Source of the DNA: an uncultured Muribaculaceae bacterium
GTDB lineage: Bacteria > Bacteroidota > Bacteroidia > Bacteroidales > Muribaculaceae
DNA length: 64,000 nt
Direction: 5' to 3'
Assembly: GCA_947628305.1 (NCBI GenBank)
Contig: CANQZG010000010.1
Span: 1 to 64,000, forward strand
Shown: positions 62,736-64,000 of the stretch, piece after piece
Layout: every line of letters starts with the position of its first letter
Position numbering within the stretch: the stretch's first letter is position 1
The notes under the pieces: model-generated
Told to the model about the DNA's origin: nothing
Seen by the model: the letters and a program-made list of their open reading frames with translations, nothing else
Database searches by the model: none
Position numbers and translations under genes: made by a program

Positions 62736-64000
62736 GCCGAGGGGAGCGATTGTATTGATGACAGTATCTCCACGGCGGTCTCGACTGTGGGGACATCGGT
62801 GACTGCGAAACTCCGCTTGCCGTTTTTCTCGCGGATGCGTGTGCGGCGCGGGTTGGCCTGAAGATAGGAGAGAAGTTTGCCGAACATCGGTGACTGGTAA
62901 TAGGCCTTGTTGGTCTCGTCGACAAAGTACAGGTACATGATGTCCTGTTTCAAAGCCACTTTCTCGATGCCGAGTTGGCGGGCGAGACGGCGTAGGCGTG
63001 GGATGCGCAGAAGTTCGGCTGTGACATGCGGTATTTTGCCGAAACGGTCGATGAGCCTTGAACGGAACGCCTGCAGGTCGATTTCTCGCTCTATGTTGTC
63101 GAGTTCTTGATACAGGGCGATGCGTTCGCTCTCGGTGGGAACATAATCGGGTGGCAGCATCAGTTCAAGGTCACTTTCAATCACGCAGTCGGCGACATAT
63201 TCCTTTTCCTCCTCGTTCACAGGTGTCTCGAGGTCGCTGAATTCCTCGGTGCGCAATTCTGTGACGGCCTCTTTGAGTATCTTTTGGTAGGTCTCGTAAC
63301 CGAGGTCGGCGATGAAACCGCTCTGTTCCGCGCCAAGGAGATTGCCGGCCCCGCGTATGTCGAGGTCCTGCATGGCGATGTGGATTCCGCTCCCAAGTTC
63401 GCTGAAACTTTCGATTGCCTGCAAGCGTCGGCGTGCTACGGGTGACAGCGGGACATGGGGTGGCACGATAAGGTAACAGAACGCCTTGCGTGAACTGCGG
63501 CCCACACGTCCGCGCAGCTGGTGCAGTTCGCTCAGCCCGAAATTCTGGGCATTGTTAATCATTATGGTGTTGACGTTGGGCATGTCAATGCCGCTCTCGA
63601 CTATAGTTGTGGCGAGGAGTACATCATACTCATGGGCGGCGAAGTCCACGATGGCTTTTTCAAGACGTTCGGGCGGCATCTGGCCGTGGGCGACGATTGT
63701 ACGGGCATCAGGAACTACACGTTTCAGCATCGCTTCCAGTTCGTGCAACCCCTCGATGCGGTTGTTGATGATGAATACCTGGCCGTTGCGAGACAGTTCG
63801 AAGTTGACGGCCTCGGCGAGCAGTTCGTCATTAAGCGCGTTTACCGAGGTCAATATGGGGTATCGGTTGGCCGGAGGGGTGGTGATGGCCGATAAATCCC
63901 GTGCTCCCATCAGCGAGAATTGAAGTGTGCGCGGGATTGGAGTCGCGCTCATCGTCAATGTATCGACGTTGGTCTTCAATTGTTTAAGTTTCTCCTTGAC
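62732..64000 (-). CDS. mfd: Transcription-repair coupling factor Mfd, partial (C-terminal part)
   Basis: DNA translocase that removes stalled RNA polymerase and recruits UvrA. The visible part (about 422 residues) begins inside the translocase motor and continues past the window edge. It shows MSATPIPRTLQFSLMGARDL, GQMPPERLEKAIVDF, TTIVESGIDMPNVNT (motif IV-V), QLRGRVGRSSRKAFCYL (motif VI) and the C-terminal relay and D7 regions. The reading frame is open to the edge, so the first visible ATG or TTG is internal, not a start. Confidence 0.95.
   Translation of the reverse strand, partial: VKEKLKQLKTNVDTLTMSATPIPRTLQFSLMGARDLSAITTPPANRYPILTSVNALNDELLAEAVNFELSRNGQVFIINNRIEGLHELEAMLKRVVPDARTIVAHGQMPPERLEKAIVDFAAHEYDVLLATTIVESGIDMPNVNTIMINNAQNFGLSELHQLRGRVGRSSRKAFCYLIVPPHVPLSPVARRRLQAIESFSELGSGIHIAMQDLDIRGAGNLLGAEQSGFIADLGYETYQKILKEAVTELRTEEFSDLETPVNEEEKEYVADCVIESDLELMLPPDYVPTESERIALYQELDNIEREIDLQAFRSRLIDRFGKIPHVTAELLRIPRLRRLARQLGIEKVALKQDIMYLYFVDETNKAYYQSPMFGKLLSYLQANPRRTRIREKNGKRSFAVTDVPTVETAVEILSSIQSLPSA

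Noticed and set aside
1-64000. tRNA, rRNA or CRISPR arrays
   Set aside because: I looked in the intergenic gaps for tRNA T-loop motifs, rRNA-like stretches and evenly spaced direct repeats and found none. The repeats present are dispersed palindromes, not spacer arrays.

Overview
The window looks like chromosomal DNA of a gut Bacteroidales, most likely a Muribaculaceae (S24-7) relative; the family-level guess is inference. Evidence: promoters of the Bacteroidetes TAnnTTTG type, no obvious Shine-Dalgarno sequences, two copies of the type IX secretion (T9SS) sortase PorU, secreted proteins with T9SS-like tails, a GH43 enzyme, M6, M13 and M16 peptidases, a class 3 fructose-bisphosphatase, and homologs (Rex, HflX, PdxB, PdxJ, Mfd) that read as Bacteroidetes versions. 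I saw no tRNA, rRNA, CRISPR array or intact insertion sequence.

Layout. 1-2050: a Fur/PerR regulator and a rubrerythrin, with two long palindromic repeats. 2049-12915: a dense plus-strand housekeeping block (hflX, dgt, a TPM-domain protein, serine acetyltransferase, an RlmL-like methyltransferase, purD, a membrane protein, pdxB, trmD). 13125-14762: a secreted two-repeat protein. 14982-17943: yqeY-like gene, serS, a GH43 enzyme. 17952-19990 (minus): a YgjP-like peptidase, nadK, an ACT-like protein. 20220-24178: pdxJ and an exbB-exbD-tonB energy-transduction operon with two accessory genes. 24175-28805: a cyclophilin interrupted by a stop codon, then M16 and M13 peptidases. 29070-31907 (minus): small beta-barrel, LamG-like and PEGA-like envelope proteins. 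31945-32262: a candidate structured RNA. 32404-34286: a lone SU10-type phage capsid homolog with a membrane segment, plus a small acidic protein. 34413-37908: metY-metX-hom, with metY and hom each broken by a one-base deletion. 38097-43802 (minus): an LRR protein, two paralogous lipoproteins, two M6 proteases. 44058-44340: a second candidate RNA. 44631-46547: a Sel1-repeat protein. 46629-49725: pgi and lysS. 49770-58401 (minus): rex, an FAH-like gene, a divergent porU paralog, a Big_5 lipoprotein and fbp. 58482-64000 (minus): canonical porU, a GH25 lysozyme and the 3' part of mfd.

How the genes connect. PorU removes C-terminal sorting domains and attaches T9SS cargo to the surface; the M6, LRR and two-repeat proteins here carry tails that look like such cargo. 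ExbB-ExbD-TonB would power outer-membrane uptake. PdxB and PdxJ belong to DXP-dependent pyridoxal phosphate synthesis. MetX, MetY and Hom form the homoserine-to-homocysteine route, which as sequenced is broken in two places.

The least ordinary signals are: (1) intergenic palindrome families whose fixed flanks and loops surround stems that differ between copies but stay perfectly self-complementary; (2) the orphan capsid-like gene; (3) two promoter-and-terminator-bounded RNAs without ORFs, one with a 9-bp pseudoknot; (4) a second PorU that keeps the His/Cys dyad and sits in a redox/carbon operon; (5) three disrupted genes in 13 kb.
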